Assembly: GCF_001558695.1 (NCBI RefSeq)
Contig: NZ_LNTU01000012.1
Span: 558,001 to 622,000 of the forward strand
Direction: 5' to 3'
Length of the DNA stretch: 64,000 nucleotides
Source of the DNA: Paramesorhizobium deserti
GTDB taxonomy: Bacteria > Pseudomonadota > Alphaproteobacteria > Rhizobiales > Rhizobiaceae
Part shown: piece by piece, positions 26,503-38,791 of the stretch
Position numbering within the stretch: the stretch's first letter is position 1
Layout: each line of letters starts with the position of its first letter
The notes under the pieces: model-generated
The model's input: only the letters and a program-made list of their open reading frames with translations
The model's database searches: none
Told to the model about the DNA's origin: nothing
Position numbers and translations under genes: made by a program

Positions 26503-27303
26503 CTATCCCGCACTCGCAGACGCCACGGCGCCGAAATGAACGTCACCGGCGGCGATGCGCACTCGCTCTCCGTTCTCATCACGGATGACGAAACGGCAGT
26601 CCTCGTCGATGGTTTCGAATATGCCGCGGATGACGCGGTCGTCCACCCGCACGGACACTTCACCGCCGAGACCCGCGGCTCGCTCAAGCCATCGCAAACG
26701 GATTTTTCCAAGCCCCCGCCCCTCGTTCCACAGCGCATAATTCTCCCGCCAGCTATCGGAGAGCGCGAGGAACAGGGTTTCGGCATCGCAAGCGCTGCCC
26801 AGCGCCTGAAAGGACGTTGCGGGATATGGCAGGTCCTCGGGATGGGAAACCACGTTGACGCCGATCCCCACGGCAATAGCAAAACGGGCTTCGGATAAAA
26901 GCGACGATTCCAGCAGAATGCCGGAAAGCTTGGCGCCATCGACCAGCACGTCGTTAGGCCATTTGAGGCCGATGCGGGCGGAGGCGAGCGAGGGCGTCCC
27001 GGAAAAGACGGCGTCGAGCGCGTCGGCGAGCGACAGCCCGGCGACAAAACCGAGCGTCGCCGCCGTTTTCAGCTCATAGGTCTCTACGAGGAGCAGCGTG
27101 GCGGCCAGATTGCCTGATGGTGTCGCCCAGGCGCGTCCACGCCGTCCACGCCCGCTTTCCTGACGCTTCGAAACAACCCAGAGCTTGCCCGGATCGCCCG
27201 ATTGTGCGCGGTCAAGTGCGACGGCGTTGGTGGAGCCGACCGTGTCGAAGGCTTCCAGGCGATAGCCGCCCCGGCCGGCGAGTGGTGAGAGGGAGAAGGT
27301 CAT
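26503..27303 (-). CDS. birA: Biotin--[acetyl-CoA-carboxylase] ligase
   Basis: Attaches biotin to biotin carboxyl carrier protein. The biotin-binding loop is ESGRGRRGRAW, and the catalytic lysine segment is LKWPNDVLVDGAKLSGILLE. A C-terminal SH3-like domain follows (GGEVSVRVDDRVIRGIF). It begins MTFSLSPLAGRGGYRLEAFD with no N-terminal DNA-binding domain, so it is a class I ligase that does not act as a repressor. The start at 27303 is used because the open frame upstream runs only into the family A repeat. Downstream of nuoN on the same strand, with the repeat between. Confidence 0.94.
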   Translation of the reverse strand: MTFSLSPLAGRGGYRLEAFDTVGSTNAVALDRAQSGDPGKLWVVSKRQESGRGRRGRAWATPSGNLAATLLLVETYELKTAATLGFVAGLSLADALDAVFSGTPSLASARIGLKWPNDVLVDGAKLSGILLESSLLSEARFAIAVGIGVNVVSHPEDLPYPATSFQALGSACDAETLFLALSDSWRENYALWNEGRGLGKIRLRWLERAAGLGGEVSVRVDDRVIRGIFETIDEDCRFVIRDENGERVRIAAGDVHFGAVASASAG

Positions 27304-27325
27304 AGTGGGAAGGCGGGCTCCAAAC

Positions 27326-27484
27326 ACCCCCCTCTGCCCTGCCGGGCATCTCCCCCACAAGGGGGGAGATTGGCTGACAGGACATACCGCCCATACTCTG
27401 TGACGTCTGCGATTGGTGACGAACGTTTATGAAGGCATAATCTCCGCCCTTGTGGGGGAGATGCCCGGCAGGGCAGAGGGGGGT
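27326..27484. repeat. Family A palindromic repeat, copy 3
   Basis: Left arm 27326-27376 (acccccctctgccctgccgg through cacaaggggggagattggct) and right arm about 27440-27484 (atctccgcccttgtggggga through gggcagaggggggt). It separates nuoN from birA and is a plausible transcript-end structure for the nuo operon. Confidence 0.85.
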
Positions 27485-27510
27485 ACTGTCCCGTCAGCCC
27501 ATCCATTTCT

Positions 27511-28947
27511 TTAAAAGAACGACTTCGCCGCAGCGTCGGCGATCGCGCCGATCGGCCCGCCGATCAAGACATAGAGCAGGACGAAAGCTCCTGATACACC
27601 GAGCACCAGCCGCAGTTCTCCGGCCACCGGCACGAAGCCGCCGGCGGGTTCGTCGAACCACATGATCTTGATCAGGCGCAGGTAATAGAAGGCGCCGATG
27701 ACGGAGCTGACGATGCCGATGACGGCGAGCGGATAGAGACCGGCCTCGACGGCGGCGAGGAAGACATACCATTTCGCCCAGAAGCCGGCGAGCGGCGGAA
27801 TACCGGCCAGCGAGAACAGGAAGATGGTCATGATCGTCGCCATCACAGGATTGGTTCGCGACAGGCCCGCCAGATCTTCAATCTGCTCGACATTGCCGTC
27901 CTTGGTGCGCATGGCGAGGATGAAGGCGAAGGTGCCGAGTGTCATGACGAGATAGATGAGCATATAGAGCGCGACGCCGCGCACGCCCGTCGTGGTGCCG
28001 GCGGCAAGGCCGACAAGCGCGTAGCCGACATGGCCGATCGAGGAATAGGCCATCAGGCGCTTGATGTTGCGCTGGCCGATCGCCGCGAAGGCGCCGAGCA
28101 GCATGGAGGCGATCGAAATGAAGATGATCACCTGCTGCCAGTCCTGCGTGACCGGCTCGAATGCGCCCATCACCACGCGCACGACGAGCGCCATGGCCGC
28201 CATCTTCGGTGCTGCGGCGAAGAAGGCCGTCACCGGCGTCGGCGCGCCTTCATAGACATCCGGCGTCCACATATGGAAGGGCACGGCGGAAATCTTGAAA
28301 GCGAGGCCGGCGAGCACGAAGACCAGGCCGAAGACGAGGCCGAGCTGGCGCTCGCCGCCGGAAAGGACCGCGGCGATCTCACGGAAGCCGATCTGGCCGG
28401 TAAAGCCATAGACCAGCGAGATGCCGTAGAGCAGCATGCCTGATGAAAGCGCGCCCAGCACGAAATATTTCAGGCCTGCTTCCGTCGAGCGGACGCTGTC
28501 GCGGTTGATCGCCGCCAGCACGTAAAGCGAGAGCGACTGCAATTCGAGGCCGAGATAGAGCGTCAGCATGTTGCTGGCCGAGACCATCAGCATCATGCCG
28601 AGGGTGGCGAGCAGGATCAGCACCGGGAATTCGAACCGGTCGAACTTCTCCGCCTTGGCGAAACCGACGGACATGACGAGGGTGACGAGCGAGCCGATCA
28701 GCGTCAGCACCTTCATGAAACGCCCGAAACCATCGCTGACGAAGGCATCGCCGAATGCGTTCCCGTTATCGGGAAAGAGGATGACGAGCGCCAGCGCGCC
28801 AACCAGCACGGCGACAGCAAGGCCGGTCACCAGCGTGTTCGCCCGCTCGCCGGAAAAGACCCCCACCATCAGAAGCACCAGCGCTCCGGCCGCGACGAAC
28901 AGCTCGGGAGCCGCGAGCGTCAGTTGAGCAATCAGATCGGTCTGCAT
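27511..28947 (-). CDS. nuoN: NADH-quinone oxidoreductase subunit N
   Basis: Antiporter-like proton-pumping subunit of complex I, 478 residues and about 14 membrane helices. The proton_antipo_M core is visible ([66 protein letters not shown]). The start at 28947 ([17 protein letters not shown]) matches the usual NuoN beginning; the frame is open further upstream but that stretch is Arg-rich and overlaps nuoM. The last gene of the operon, 17 bp after nuoM. Confidence 0.97.
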   Translation of the reverse strand: MQTDLIAQLTLAAPELFVAAGALVLLMVGVFSGERANTLVTGLAVAVLVGALALVILFPDNGNAFGDAFVSDGFGRFMKVLTLIGSLVTLVMSVGFAKAEKFDRFEFPVLILLATLGMMLMVSASNMLTLYLGLELQSLSLYVLAAINRDSVRSTEAGLKYFVLGALSSGMLLYGISLVYGFTGQIGFREIAAVLSGGERQLGLVFGLVFVLAGLAFKISAVPFHMWTPDVYEGAPTPVTAFFAAAPKMAAMALVVRVVMGAFEPVTQDWQQVIIFISIASMLLGAFAAIGQRNIKRLMAYSSIGHVGYALVGLAAGTTTGVRGVALYMLIYLVMTLGTFAFILAMRTKDGNVEQIEDLAGLSRTNPVMATIMTIFLFSLAGIPPLAGFWAKWYVFLAAVEAGLYPLAVIGIVSSVIGAFYYLRLIKIMWFDEPAGGFVPVAGELRLVLGVSGAFVLLYVLIGGPIGAIADAAAKSFF

Positions 28948-28964
28948 CGGCCTTCGCCTCTTTA

Positions 28965-30473
28965 CTAGTGCGCCAGCGCAAGGCTGGCGGCTGCGGCCAG
29001 CGATGCGTTGTATTGGTTGACGAGCGCGTTCACGGCGGTTGCGGTCGCGTTGAAGACCGGAGCCGGATAGACGCCGAAGAATATGGTGAGAGCCACGAGC
29101 GGGTAGAGGATGACCTTCTCGCGCGGCGAGAGATCGAGCAGCGCCTTCAGGCTTTCCTTGTCGAGCGAGCCGAAGATCACCCGGCGATAGAGCCACAGCG
29201 CATAGGCCGCCGACAGGATCACGCCGGCTGCCGCGAAGAACGCCACCCAGCTATTGACCTGGAACACGCCGAAAAGGGTCAGGAATTCGCCGATGAAGCC
29301 CGACGTGCCGGGCAGACCGACATTGGCCATCGTGAAGATCATGAAGGCGACGGCATATTTCGGCATGTTGTTGACGAGGCCGCCATAGGCCGCGATCTCG
29401 CGAGTGTGCATGCGGTCATAGACGACGCCGACGCAGAGGAAGAGCGCGCCCGAGACGATGCCGTGCGACAGCATCTGGAAGATCGCGCCCTGCACGCCCT
29501 GCTGGTTGGCGGCGAAGATGCCCATCGTCACATAGCCCATATGGGCGACGGAGGAATAGGCGATCAGCTTCTTGATATCCTCCTGCACCAGCGCCACCAG
29601 CGAGGTGTAGATGATCGCGATCACCGACAGGGTGAAGACGAACGGCGCGAGCTCGGCGGAAGCAAGCGGGAACATCGGCAGAGAGAAGCGCAGGAAGCCG
29701 TAGCCGCCGAGCTTCAGGAGAATGCCCGCCAGGATCACCGAACCGGCTGTCGGCGCCTCGACGTGCGCGTCGGGAAGCCAGGTATGGACCGGCCACATCG
29801 GCATCTTCACCGCGAAGGAGGCGAAGAAGGCGAGCCACAGCCAAGTCTGCATGGACGCGGGGAAGTTATACTTCAACAGCTCCGTGATATCCGTCGTGCC
29901 GGCCTGCCAGTACATCGCCATGATGGCGATCAGCATCAGCACGGAGCCGAGCAGCGTATAGAGGAAGAACTTGAAGCTGGCATAGACGCGGCGCTTGCCG
30001 CCCCACACGCCGATGATGATGAACATCGGAATGAGGCCCGCCTCGAAGAACACGTAGAAGAGCACGATGTCGAGCGCGCAGAACACGCCGATGATCAGCG
30101 TTTCCAGGATCAGGAACGCGATCATGTATTCCTTGACGCGGAAATCCACCGACTGCCAGCTCGCCAGGATGCAGAACGGCATCAGGAAGGCGGAGAGCAC
30201 GACGAACAGCATGGAGATGCCGTCGACGCCCATATGGTAGGAGATGCCGGAGCCGAGCCAGTCATGCTTCTCGACCATCTGGAAGCCGGCGTTCGCATTG
30301 TCGAACGAGCCCCAGACGACGAGCGAAAGAATGAAAACGAACAAGGTCGTCAGCAGCGCGACATTGCGGATGTTGCGGCGTGCGGCTTCGCTGTCGTCCT
30401 TGATCAGCAGGATCAGGAACGCGCCGACGAGCGGCAGAAAGGTGACCGTTGAGAGAATTGGCCAGTCGGTCAT
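28965..30473 (-). CDS. nuoM: NADH-quinone oxidoreductase subunit M
   Basis: Antiporter-like pump subunit, 502 residues, multi-helical. Diagnostic segments are [44 protein letters not shown] and [17 protein letters not shown]. The start at 30473 ([17 protein letters not shown]) overlaps the nuoL stop by one base (TGATG), so the two are translationally coupled. Confidence 0.97.
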   Translation of the reverse strand: MTDWPILSTVTFLPLVGAFLILLIKDDSEAARRNIRNVALLTTLFVFILSLVVWGSFDNANAGFQMVEKHDWLGSGISYHMGVDGISMLFVVLSAFLMPFCILASWQSVDFRVKEYMIAFLILETLIIGVFCALDIVLFYVFFEAGLIPMFIIIGVWGGKRRVYASFKFFLYTLLGSVLMLIAIMAMYWQAGTTDITELLKYNFPASMQTWLWLAFFASFAVKMPMWPVHTWLPDAHVEAPTAGSVILAGILLKLGGYGFLRFSLPMFPLASAELAPFVFTLSVIAIIYTSLVALVQEDIKKLIAYSSVAHMGYVTMGIFAANQQGVQGAIFQMLSHGIVSGALFLCVGVVYDRMHTREIAAYGGLVNNMPKYAVAFMIFTMANVGLPGTSGFIGEFLTLFGVFQVNSWVAFFAAAGVILSAAYALWLYRRVIFGSLDKESLKALLDLSPREKVILYPLVALTIFFGVYPAPVFNATATAVNALVNQYNASLAAAASLALAH

Positions 30474-32464
30474 CAGAAAGAGCTCCCGAGCATCATCCAA
30501 GTGACGAGCGCGGCGACGCCGATAAGCATCGCGAATGCGTAGTGATAAAGGTATCCGGACTGCAGCTTGACGACCCGGTTGGTGACATCAACGACCCTGG
30601 CAGAAATGCCGTCCGGGCCGAAGCCGTCGATCAGCCAGCCATCGCCGCCCTTCCACAACAGGCGGCCGAGCGCCTTGGCGGGACGGACGAACAGGAAGTC
30701 GTAGAGCTCGTCGAAATACCATTTGTTGAGCAGGAACTGGTAGAGGCCGGGATGGCGGCGCGCCAGTTCCTTCGGCGTTTCCGGCGAGCGGATATAGAAG
30801 ATCCAGGCGATGACGAAGCCGATCGCCATTGCGACGAATGGCGCGATCTTCACCAGGAACGGCACGTGATGATACTCTTCGAGGATCTCGTTTTCGGGTC
30901 CGGTGAAGAGCGCGCCCTTCCAGAACTCGACGTAATGATGGCCGAAGAAATAATCGTGGAACAGGAAACCGGCCAGGAGCGCGCCGAGCGCCAGCACGAA
31001 CAGCGGCACCAGCATGACCGGCGGCGATTCATGCACATGATGCATGACATCGGCGGTGGCGCGCGGCTTTCCGTGGAAGGTCATGAAGATCAGGCGCCAC
31101 GAATAGAAGCTGGTGAACAGCGCCGCGACGACCAGCAGAACGAAGGCGTATCCCGCCGCCGGGGCATGCGAGGCGTAGGAGGATTCGATGATCGCATCCT
31201 TGGAGAAGAAGCCCGCCGTGCCGATGGAGGTGAAGGGAATGCCGAGACCCGTCAGCGCCACCGTGCCGATGATCATCATCCAGTAGGTGGTGGGGATCAG
31301 CTTGCGCAGGCCACCCATGCGGCGCATGTCCTGCTCGTCGGAGACGGCATGGATGACCGAGCCCGCGCCAAGGAACAGAAGCGCCTTGAAGAAGGCGTGG
31401 GTGAAGAGGTGGAAGATGCCCGCGCCATAGGCGCCGACGCCGAGCGCCACGAACATGTATCCGAGCTGCGAGCAGGTCGAGTAGGCGATGACGCGCTTGA
31501 TGTCGTTCTGTACGAGACCCACGGTCGCCGCGAAGAAGGCGGTGGTGGCGCCGATGATGGTGACGAAGGTGAGCGCGGTCTGCGACAGCTCGAACAGCGG
31601 CGACATGCGCGCTACCATGAACACGCCTGCTGTCACCATGGTTGCGGCATGGATGAGCGCGGAGACGGGCGTCGGGCCCTCCATGGCGTCGGGAAGCCAG
31701 GTGTGCAGCAGGAACTGTGCCGACTTGCCCATCGCGCCCATGAAGAGGAGCAGGCAGACGATAGTGATCGCGCCCTGCCGGTCGAGCGAATAGCCCAAGA
31801 AATTGAGAACCGCCTGCCCTGCCTCAGCGCTGCCTTCAGCGGGCAGATATTGCGCCGCGGCAGCGAAGATCGTGTCATAATTGACGGCGCTGAACAGCAC
31901 GAACACGCCGAAGATGCCGAGCAGGAAGCCGAAATCACCGACACGGTTGACGATGAAGGCCTTCATCGCGGCGGCATTGGCCGAGGGCTTCTTGTACCAG
32001 AAGCCGATCAGCAGATAGGAGGCGAGACCGACGCCTTCCCAGCCGAAGAACATCTGCACGAGATTATCCGCCGTCACCAGCATCAGCATGGCGAAGGTGA
32101 AGAGCGAGAGATAGGCGAAAAAGCGCGGCCGGTTCGGATCGTGGTGCATGTAGCCGATCGAATAGATATGCACCAGCGCCGAGACGGTGTTGACCACGAC
32201 CAGCATGACGGCAGTCAGCGTGTCGATGCGGAAGGCCCAATCGAAGGTGAGCGCGCCGGAGTTGACCCAGTGCAGCACCGGAATGCGCAGCGTTTCACCA
32301 TGGCCGAGCGCCACCTGGAAGAAGGCGACCCAGGAAAGGGCCGCGCTGATCACCAGGAAGCCGGAGGTGATATACTCGCAAGCCTTGACGCCGAGCTGCT
32401 TGCCGAGAAGCCCGGCAGCCAGAAAGCCCAGAAGCGGAAGGAAGACGATCGCGTAATAGAGCAT
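30473..32464 (-). CDS. nuoL: NADH-quinone oxidoreductase subunit L
   Basis: The largest antiporter-like subunit, 663 residues. It has the long lateral amphipathic helix region near the C-terminus typical of NuoL. Motifs include [44 protein letters not shown], and [17 protein letters not shown] with [18 protein letters not shown] after it. It follows nuoK after 7 bp. Confidence 0.97.
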   Translation of the reverse strand: MLYYAIVFLPLLGFLAAGLLGKQLGVKACEYITSGFLVISAALSWVAFFQVALGHGETLRIPVLHWVNSGALTFDWAFRIDTLTAVMLVVVNTVSALVHIYSIGYMHHDPNRPRFFAYLSLFTFAMLMLVTADNLVQMFFGWEGVGLASYLLIGFWYKKPSANAAAMKAFIVNRVGDFGFLLGIFGVFVLFSAVNYDTIFAAAAQYLPAEGSAEAGQAVLNFLGYSLDRQGAITIVCLLLFMGAMGKSAQFLLHTWLPDAMEGPTPVSALIHAATMVTAGVFMVARMSPLFELSQTALTFVTIIGATTAFFAATVGLVQNDIKRVIAYSTCSQLGYMFVALGVGAYGAGIFHLFTHAFFKALLFLGAGSVIHAVSDEQDMRRMGGLRKLIPTTYWMMIIGTVALTGLGIPFTSIGTAGFFSKDAIIESSYASHAPAAGYAFVLLVVAALFTSFYSWRLIFMTFHGKPRATADVMHHVHESPPVMLVPLFVLALGALLAGFLFHDYFFGHHYVEFWKGALFTGPENEILEEYHHVPFLVKIAPFVAMAIGFVIAWIFYIRSPETPKELARRHPGLYQFLLNKWYFDELYDFLFVRPAKALGRLLWKGGDGWLIDGFGPDGISARVVDVTNRVVKLQSGYLYHYAFAMLIGVAALVTWMMLGSSF

Positions 32465-32471
32465 TTGCCCG

Positions 32472-32780
32472 TCAACCTTTCATGACATTGACGTCTTCCA
32501 CCGCGATGGAGCCGCGGTTGCGGAAGAAAACAACGAGAATTGCCAGACCGATGGCGGCCTCGGCGGCCGCGACGGTGAGAACGAAAAGCGCGAAGACCTG
32601 TCCGACCAGATCGCCCAGCGCTGCGGAGAAGGCGACGAAATTGAGGTTCACGGCGAGAAGGATCAATTCAACCGACATCAGGATGACGATGACGTTCTTG
32701 CGGTTCAGGAAGATGCCGAAGACGCCGAGCGTGAACAGAACGGCCGAGACGGTCAGATAATGTGCGATACCGATTTCCAT
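32472..32780 (-). CDS. nuoK: NADH-quinone oxidoreductase subunit K
   Basis: A 102-residue, three-helix subunit ([58 protein letters not shown]). The two membrane glutamates typical of NuoK are present, one in [11 protein letters not shown] and one in AAAEAAIG. Of two adjacent ATGs (32783 and 32780) the second has the better spacing to GGGAA. Confidence 0.96.
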   Translation of the reverse strand: MEIGIAHYLTVSAVLFTLGVFGIFLNRKNVIVILMSVELILLAVNLNFVAFSAALGDLVGQVFALFVLTVAAAEAAIGLAILVVFFRNRGSIAVEDVNVMKG

Positions 32781-32804
32781 CATATGTTTCCCGTCTGTTT
32801 ACCC

Positions 32805-33425
32805 TCAGATACCCTTGCCCGTTTCGACCTGCTTGACCTCGATCGCGGTGGCCGGCGTGCGCGCCACCTGCGCCGGGACCGACTGGCGCTTGACGCCTTC
32901 CTTGTGCCGCAGCGTCAGCACGATCGCGCCGATCATGGCGACCAGCAGCACGAGGCCGGCGATCTGGAAGAAGAAGACATAGTTCGTATAGAGGATGTCG
33001 CCGAGCGCAGCGGTGTTGGTGCGCGTCGCCATATCCGGGATCGGCTGCGCCGTCGCCTGCCCGAGCTGCGGCGCAAAGACCGATCCGCCGAGCACGACGA
33101 TCAGCTCCGCCGCCAGGATGATGCCGACCAGCGCGCCGATCGGCGCATATTGCAGCGCGCCGCTCTTCAATTCCGCGAAATCGACGTCGAGCATCATGAC
33201 CACGAAGAGGAAGAGGACGGCCACCGCGCCGACATAGACGACGAGGAGGATCAATGCCAGGAACTCGGCGCCGGCCAGCAGGAACAGCGCGGCCGCGTTG
33301 AAGAAGGCAAGGATCAGGAACAGCACCGAATGCACGGGATTGCGCGCCGCAATCACCATGAAGGCGCTCGCGATCATGATAAAGGCGAATAGGTAGAAAA
33401 ACGCCGCCGCTAGACCTGTCAGCAT
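32805..33425 (-). CDS. nuoJ: NADH-quinone oxidoreductase subunit J
   Basis: 206 residues, five predicted helices. The family-defining FLILAFFNAAALFLLAGAEFLALILLVVYVGAVAVLFLFVVMML region is followed by a periplasmic loop and a last helix (YVFFFQIAGLVLLVAMIGAIVL). It lies 24 bp before nuoK but 196 bp after nuoI, the largest gap in the operon, which contains a strong hairpin. Confidence 0.96.
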   Translation of the reverse strand: MLTGLAAAFFYLFAFIMIASAFMVIAARNPVHSVLFLILAFFNAAALFLLAGAEFLALILLVVYVGAVAVLFLFVVMMLDVDFAELKSGALQYAPIGALVGIILAAELIVVLGGSVFAPQLGQATAQPIPDMATRTNTAALGDILYTNYVFFFQIAGLVLLVAMIGAIVLTLRHKEGVKRQSVPAQVARTPATAIEVKQVETGKGI

Positions 33426-33538
33426 GGGGGTTCCCCGACTGTTCCAATTTTCGCGCCGGACACCCGACGCGATCGTTATATTTCAATGTCGCCTTCCGCC
33501 GAGGCCTAGAGGCCCGACGGTGGGACATCCGTTCATTT

Positions 33539-33580
33539 ACACCCCCCTATACCCCTCTTTTGGGGGGCGTACAGGGGTGT
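33539..33580 (-). repeat. Large hairpin inside the nuoI-nuoJ gap
   Basis: On the minus strand ACACCCCTGTACGCCCC pairs with GGGGTATAGGGGGGTGT across a short AAAAG-containing loop (plus-strand 33539-33580). About 17 positions pair with few mismatches. There is no T-tract directly after it. It may pause polymerase, protect or process the nuo mRNA, or be a small palindromic repeat. The remainder of the 196-bp gap contains nothing recognisable. Confidence 0.7.
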
Positions 33581-33621
33581 TTGGGGATACTAAATCCCCG
33601 TGTTTTTGCCACCAACCGTAC

Positions 33622-34113
33622 TCAGCGGTACGGTGCATCCATGGCGATGTTGCGCGCGAGCTCGCGCTCCCATCGGTCGCCGTTCGCGAGCAGCTTCTCC
33701 TTGTCGTAGTAAAGCTCCTCGCGCGTCTCGGTCGCGAATTCGAAATTGGGGCCCTCGACGATGGCGTCGACCGGGCAGGCCTCCTGACAGAAGCCGCAAT
33801 AGATGCACTTCACCATGTCGATGTCGTAGCGCACCGTGCGGCGGGTGCCGTCATTGCGGCGCGGGCCAGCCTCGATTGTGATGGCCTGCGCCGGGCAGAT
33901 CGCCTCACAGAGCTTGCAGGCGATGCAGCGTTCCTCGCCGTTGGGATAACGGCGCAGCGCATGCTCGCCCCGGAAGCGCGGGCTGACCGGGCCCTTCTCG
34001 AAGGGGTAGTTCAGCGTCGCCTTGGGCGAGAAGAACTGGCGCATGGAAAGGAAGAACGCACCGACAAACTCCTGCAGAAGGAGCGATTTTGCGGCTTGAG
34101 CAAGTGAAGCCAT
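33622..34113 (-). CDS. nuoI: NADH-quinone oxidoreductase subunit I
   Basis: 163-residue ferredoxin-like subunit binding clusters N6a and N6b. Ligands are C63, C66, C69, C73 ([12 protein letters not shown]) and C103, C106, C109, C113 ([12 protein letters not shown]). An N-terminal amphipathic helix anchors it at the membrane. The start at 34113 ([16 protein letters not shown]) has AAGGAG 7 bases upstream, better than a TTG six bases earlier. Confidence 0.97.
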   Translation of the reverse strand: MASLAQAAKSLLLQEFVGAFFLSMRQFFSPKATLNYPFEKGPVSPRFRGEHALRRYPNGEERCIACKLCEAICPAQAITIEAGPRRNDGTRRTVRYDIDMVKCIYCGFCQEACPVDAIVEGPNFEFATETREELYYDKEKLLANGDRWERELARNIAMDAPYR

Positions 34114-34124
34114 ATTCAATCTCC

Positions 34125-35168
34125 TTATGCCAGACCGGTGATCTTGAGGAAGGCGGCGGTCGCGATGACCATGAACAGCGAGATCGGCAGGAACACCTTC
34201 CAGCCCAGACGCATCAGCTGGTCATAGCGGTAGCGCGGCACGAAAGCCTTCACCATAGCGAACATGAAGAAGCAGAAGCACAGCTTCAACATGAACCAGA
34301 TCACGCCCGGCACCCAGTTCAGGAACCACACGTCGAGCGGCGGCAGCCAGCCACCGAGGAAGAGGATGGTGGTGAGCGCGCACATCAGCGTGATGGCGAC
34401 ATATTCGCCGAGGAAGAACAGAAGGAACGGCGTCGACGAATATTCGATCATGTGACCGGCGACGAGTTCCGATTCCGCCTCGACCAGATCAAAGGGCGGA
34501 CGGTTGGTCTCGGCAAGTGCCGAAATGAAGAAGATGACGAACATCGGGAACAGGCCAAGCCAGTGCCAGTCGAGGAACGAGCTTGGCAGGCCCATCATCG
34601 TGCCGAGGCCGGTGTTCTGCGAAAGCACGATATCCGTCAAATTGAGCGAGCCGACGCAAAGCAGCACCGTGACGATGACGAAGCCGATGGAGACCTCGTA
34701 GGAGACCATCTGCGCCGCCGAACGCAGCGCGCCGAGGAACGGATATTTCGAGTTCGACGCCCAGCCGCCCATGATCACGCCATAGACCTCGAGCGAGGAG
34801 ATGGCGAAAATATAGAGAATGCCGACATTGATATTGGCGACCGCCCAGCCCTCATTGACCGGGATCACCGCCCATGTGGCCAGCGCCAGGACGGCGGAGA
34901 CGAGCGGGGCGAGCAGGAACACCGCCTTGTTGGCGCCCGACGGAATGATCGGCTCCTTGACGACGAACTTCAAAAGATCGGCGAATGCCTGGAACAGGCC
35001 CCAGGGGCCGACGACGTTCGGACCGCGGCGCAGCTGCACGGCGGCCCAGATCTTGCGGTCCGCATAAAGCAGATAAGCCACGACGATGAGCAGCACGACG
35101 AGCAGTACGACCGACTTCAACGCGATAATCAGCGTCGGCAAGACGAAGTTTACGAAAATACCGTCCAT
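34125..35168 (-). CDS. nuoH: NADH-quinone oxidoreductase subunit H
   Basis: A 347-residue membrane subunit at the quinone site. Hallmarks are [46 protein letters not shown] and [16 protein letters not shown]. The start at 35168 ([14 protein letters not shown]) is the usual one. It follows nuoG after 20 bp. Confidence 0.97.
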   Translation of the reverse strand: MDGIFVNFVLPTLIIALKSVVLLVVLLIVVAYLLYADRKIWAAVQLRRGPNVVGPWGLFQAFADLLKFVVKEPIIPSGANKAVFLLAPLVSAVLALATWAVIPVNEGWAVANINVGILYIFAISSLEVYGVIMGGWASNSKYPFLGALRSAAQMVSYEVSIGFVIVTVLLCVGSLNLTDIVLSQNTGLGTMMGLPSSFLDWHWLGLFPMFVIFFISALAETNRPPFDLVEAESELVAGHMIEYSSTPFLLFFLGEYVAITLMCALTTILFLGGWLPPLDVWFLNWVPGVIWFMLKLCFCFFMFAMVKAFVPRYRYDQLMRLGWKVFLPISLFMVIATAAFLKITGLA

Positions 35169-35188
35169 TTTTCCGTTTCTTTCCCTGC

Positions 35189-37270
35189 CTATTCGGCTGC
35201 CTGCTGGAAGCCGCCCTGGGCGAGTGCGGAACACTCGGCCATGACCGCCGATGCCCGCGCGATCGGGTTCGTCAAATAAAAGTCTTTGATCACGGAAGCA
35301 AATGCGCCTTTGCCCGAACCGGCCTTTTTCGCGCCAAGTGCGACAATATCGTCCGCTTGTGCCTGCTCGATCGCATCGATCCGGGCGAGATGCGGGTGCT
35401 CAGCATAGAGCAACGCACGCAATGCGGCTAGCGAATCGAATGGCAGTCTGTGGCCGAGCACGTCCGAAAGCGCGCGGAGAATCGCCCAGTCTTCCTTGGC
35501 CTCGCCCGGCGCGAAGCCGGCGCGGCTCGTCATCTGTACGCGGCCTTCCGTGTTCAAATAGGTGCCGGACTTCTCTGTATAGGCGGCACCCGGCAGGATA
35601 ACATCGGCGGCATGGGCGCCGGCATCGCCATGGGTGCCGATATAGACGGTGAAGGTGTTGTCCTTGCTTGACAAGTCAAGCTCGTCCGCGCCGAGCAGGA
35701 ACAGGACATCGAGACCGCCCACCATTTCCGCGGCCTTCTTGCCCCCCTCGCCCGGCACGAAGCCGATGTCGAGACCGCCGACCCGCGCCGCAGCCGTGTG
35801 AAGCACGGCAAAGCCGTTCCACCCTTCGCTGACGGCGCCGACCTTCGCCGCCAGCTTGGCGGCGAGGACCAGCGCGTCCATGCCGTTCTCGCCTGTAAGC
35901 GCGCCCTGGCCGATCAGGATCAACGGGCGCTTGGCGTTTTCGAGAACGGAATAGAACTCGCCCTTGCCGCCAGCCAGGCCGCGCAGCGTGTCCATGCCGG
36001 CGCCGAGATAGGCGTAGTCATAGCGCAGATCCGCTTCCTCGCCGATCAGGCCGATCGGGAAATTGCCCTGACGCTGGCGCTTGCGGATGCGGGCGTTCAG
36101 CACCGATGCCTCGAAGCGCGGGTTGGAGCCGACGATCAGCAGCGCATCGGCATCCTCGATGCCTTCGATGGTCGGATTGAAGAGATAGGAGGCGCGGCCG
36201 AGCGACGGGTCGAGCGCCACGCCGTCCTGCCGGCAATCGATATTGGCGGAACCGAGCGAGGCGAGAAGGCCTTTCAGCGCATACATCTCCTCGACGCTGG
36301 CGAGATCACCGGCAACCGCGCCGATCCGCTCGCCAGAGGTGGCGAAAACCTTGGCGGCGATGGCCGCGAAAGCTTCCGGCCAAGTGGCGGCCTGCAGCCG
36401 GCCATTGCGGCGGACATAGGGGCGGTCGAGGCGCTGGGTGCGCAGGCCATCCCAGATGAAGCGGGTCTTGTCGGAGATCCACTCCTCGTTCACCGCGTCG
36501 TTAACGCGCGGCAGGATGCGCATCACCTCGCGGCCACGCGTGTCGACGCGGATCGCCGAGCCGACCGCATCCATCACATCGACGGATTCGGTCTTGGAAA
36601 GTTCCCACGGACGCGCCTGGAAGGCATAAGGCTTGGAGGTCAGCGCGCCGACCGGGCAGAGATCGATGACATTGCCCTGCAATTCGGAGGTCATGGCGCG
36701 TTCGAGATAGGTGGTGATCTCGGCGTCCTCGCCGCGGCCGATGAGGCCGAGCTCGGAAATGCCGGCCACTTCCGTGGTGAAGCGGACGCAGCGCGTGCAG
36801 TGGATGCAGCGCGTCATGATCGTCTTGACCAGCGGGCCGATATATTTGTTCTCGACGGCGCGCTTGTTCTCACGATAGCGCGAACCATCGGCGCCGAAGG
36901 CCATGGCCTGGTCCTGCAGGTCGCATTCGCCGCCCTGGTCGCAGATCGGGCAATCCAGCGGATGGTTGATCAGCAGGAACTCCATCACGCCTTCACGGGC
37001 CTTCTTGACCATCGGCGTGTTGGTGAAGATCTCCGGCGTCTCGCCATTCGGGCCGGGACGCAGGTCGCGCACGCCCATGGCGCAGGAGGCGGCGGGCTTC
37101 GGCGGGCCGCCCTTCACCTCGACCAGGCACATGCGGCAATTGCCGGCAATGGAAAGACGCTCGTGGAAGCAGAAGCGCGGCACTTCTGCCCCCGCCTCCT
37201 CGGCTGCCTGAAGGAGCGTGTAGTGATCGGGAACCTCGATCTCTCTGCCGTCAACCTTGATCTTTGCCAT
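35189..37270 (-). CDS. nuoG: NADH-quinone oxidoreductase subunit G
   Basis: A 693-residue iron-sulfur subunit. A 2Fe-2S ferredoxin domain covers residues 1-78 ([21 protein letters not shown]). The NuoG 4Fe-4S region has [15 protein letters not shown] and [11 protein letters not shown] molybdopterin-oxidoreductase-like domain without cofactor makes up the rest. The sequence tail contains a normal QAAE ending. It lies 81 bp after nuoF. Confidence 0.97.
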   Translation of the reverse strand: MAKIKVDGREIEVPDHYTLLQAAEEAGAEVPRFCFHERLSIAGNCRMCLVEVKGGPPKPAASCAMGVRDLRPGPNGETPEIFTNTPMVKKAREGVMEFLLINHPLDCPICDQGGECDLQDQAMAFGADGSRYRENKRAVENKYIGPLVKTIMTRCIHCTRCVRFTTEVAGISELGLIGRGEDAEITTYLERAMTSELQGNVIDLCPVGALTSKPYAFQARPWELSKTESVDVMDAVGSAIRVDTRGREVMRILPRVNDAVNEEWISDKTRFIWDGLRTQRLDRPYVRRNGRLQAATWPEAFAAIAAKVFATSGERIGAVAGDLASVEEMYALKGLLASLGSANIDCRQDGVALDPSLGRASYLFNPTIEGIEDADALLIVGSNPRFEASVLNARIRKRQRQGNFPIGLIGEEADLRYDYAYLGAGMDTLRGLAGGKGEFYSVLENAKRPLILIGQGALTGENGMDALVLAAKLAAKVGAVSEGWNGFAVLHTAAARVGGLDIGFVPGEGGKKAAEMVGGLDVLFLLGADELDLSSKDNTFTVYIGTHGDAGAHAADVILPGAAYTEKSGTYLNTEGRVQMTSRAGFAPGEAKEDWAILRALSDVLGHRLPFDSLAALRALLYAEHPHLARIDAIEQAQADDIVALGAKKAGSGKGAFASVIKDFYLTNPIARASAVMAECSALAQGGFQQAAE

Positions 37271-37351
37271 CGTTTGTCCAAACCCGCGGCCCGCGCCGCA
37301 TTCTTCAATCAGTCTTCAAACCGGCGGATACCGCCTTGGTCACAAAATGCC

Positions 37352-38659
<1,308 letters not shown>

Positions 38660-38713
38660 GTCTCACCTCTTGTCCCGATCGATCTCGTTCATCATCCACA
38701 TCGCATTCTTTGG

Positions 38714-38771
38714 TCGCATCATGCGACGCCAAGCTATGCTTTATCTCCATCGCATTATGCGACGCCAAGCT
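38714..38771. repeat. Tandem 22-bp repeat with palindrome in the nuoE-nuoF gap
   Basis: TCGCATcATGCGACGCCAAGCT (38714-38735) recurs as TCGCATtATGCGACGCCAAGCT (38750-38771), 36 bp apart. They differ only at the palindrome centre. Each begins with TCGCATNATGCGA. The second copy runs on into GCCAAGC-TCCC-GCTTGGC, another hairpin. This could be a repressor site or an mRNA-processing structure. Confidence 0.75.
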
Positions 38772-38791
38772 CCCGCTTGGCTGCAAATGCT

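Noticed and set aside
27304-27360. Upstream extension of birA
   Set aside because: The extra 19 residues come from the family A repeat; ATG at 27303 gives a normal class I ligase.
28948-29196. Upstream extension of nuoN by 83 residues
   Set aside because: The extension is Arg-rich, overlaps nuoM, and NuoN proteins begin at the ATG at 28947.
30449-32485. 678-codon open frame antisense to nuoL
   Set aside because: His/Asp/Glu/Arg-rich complement of a membrane-protein gene, not a protein.
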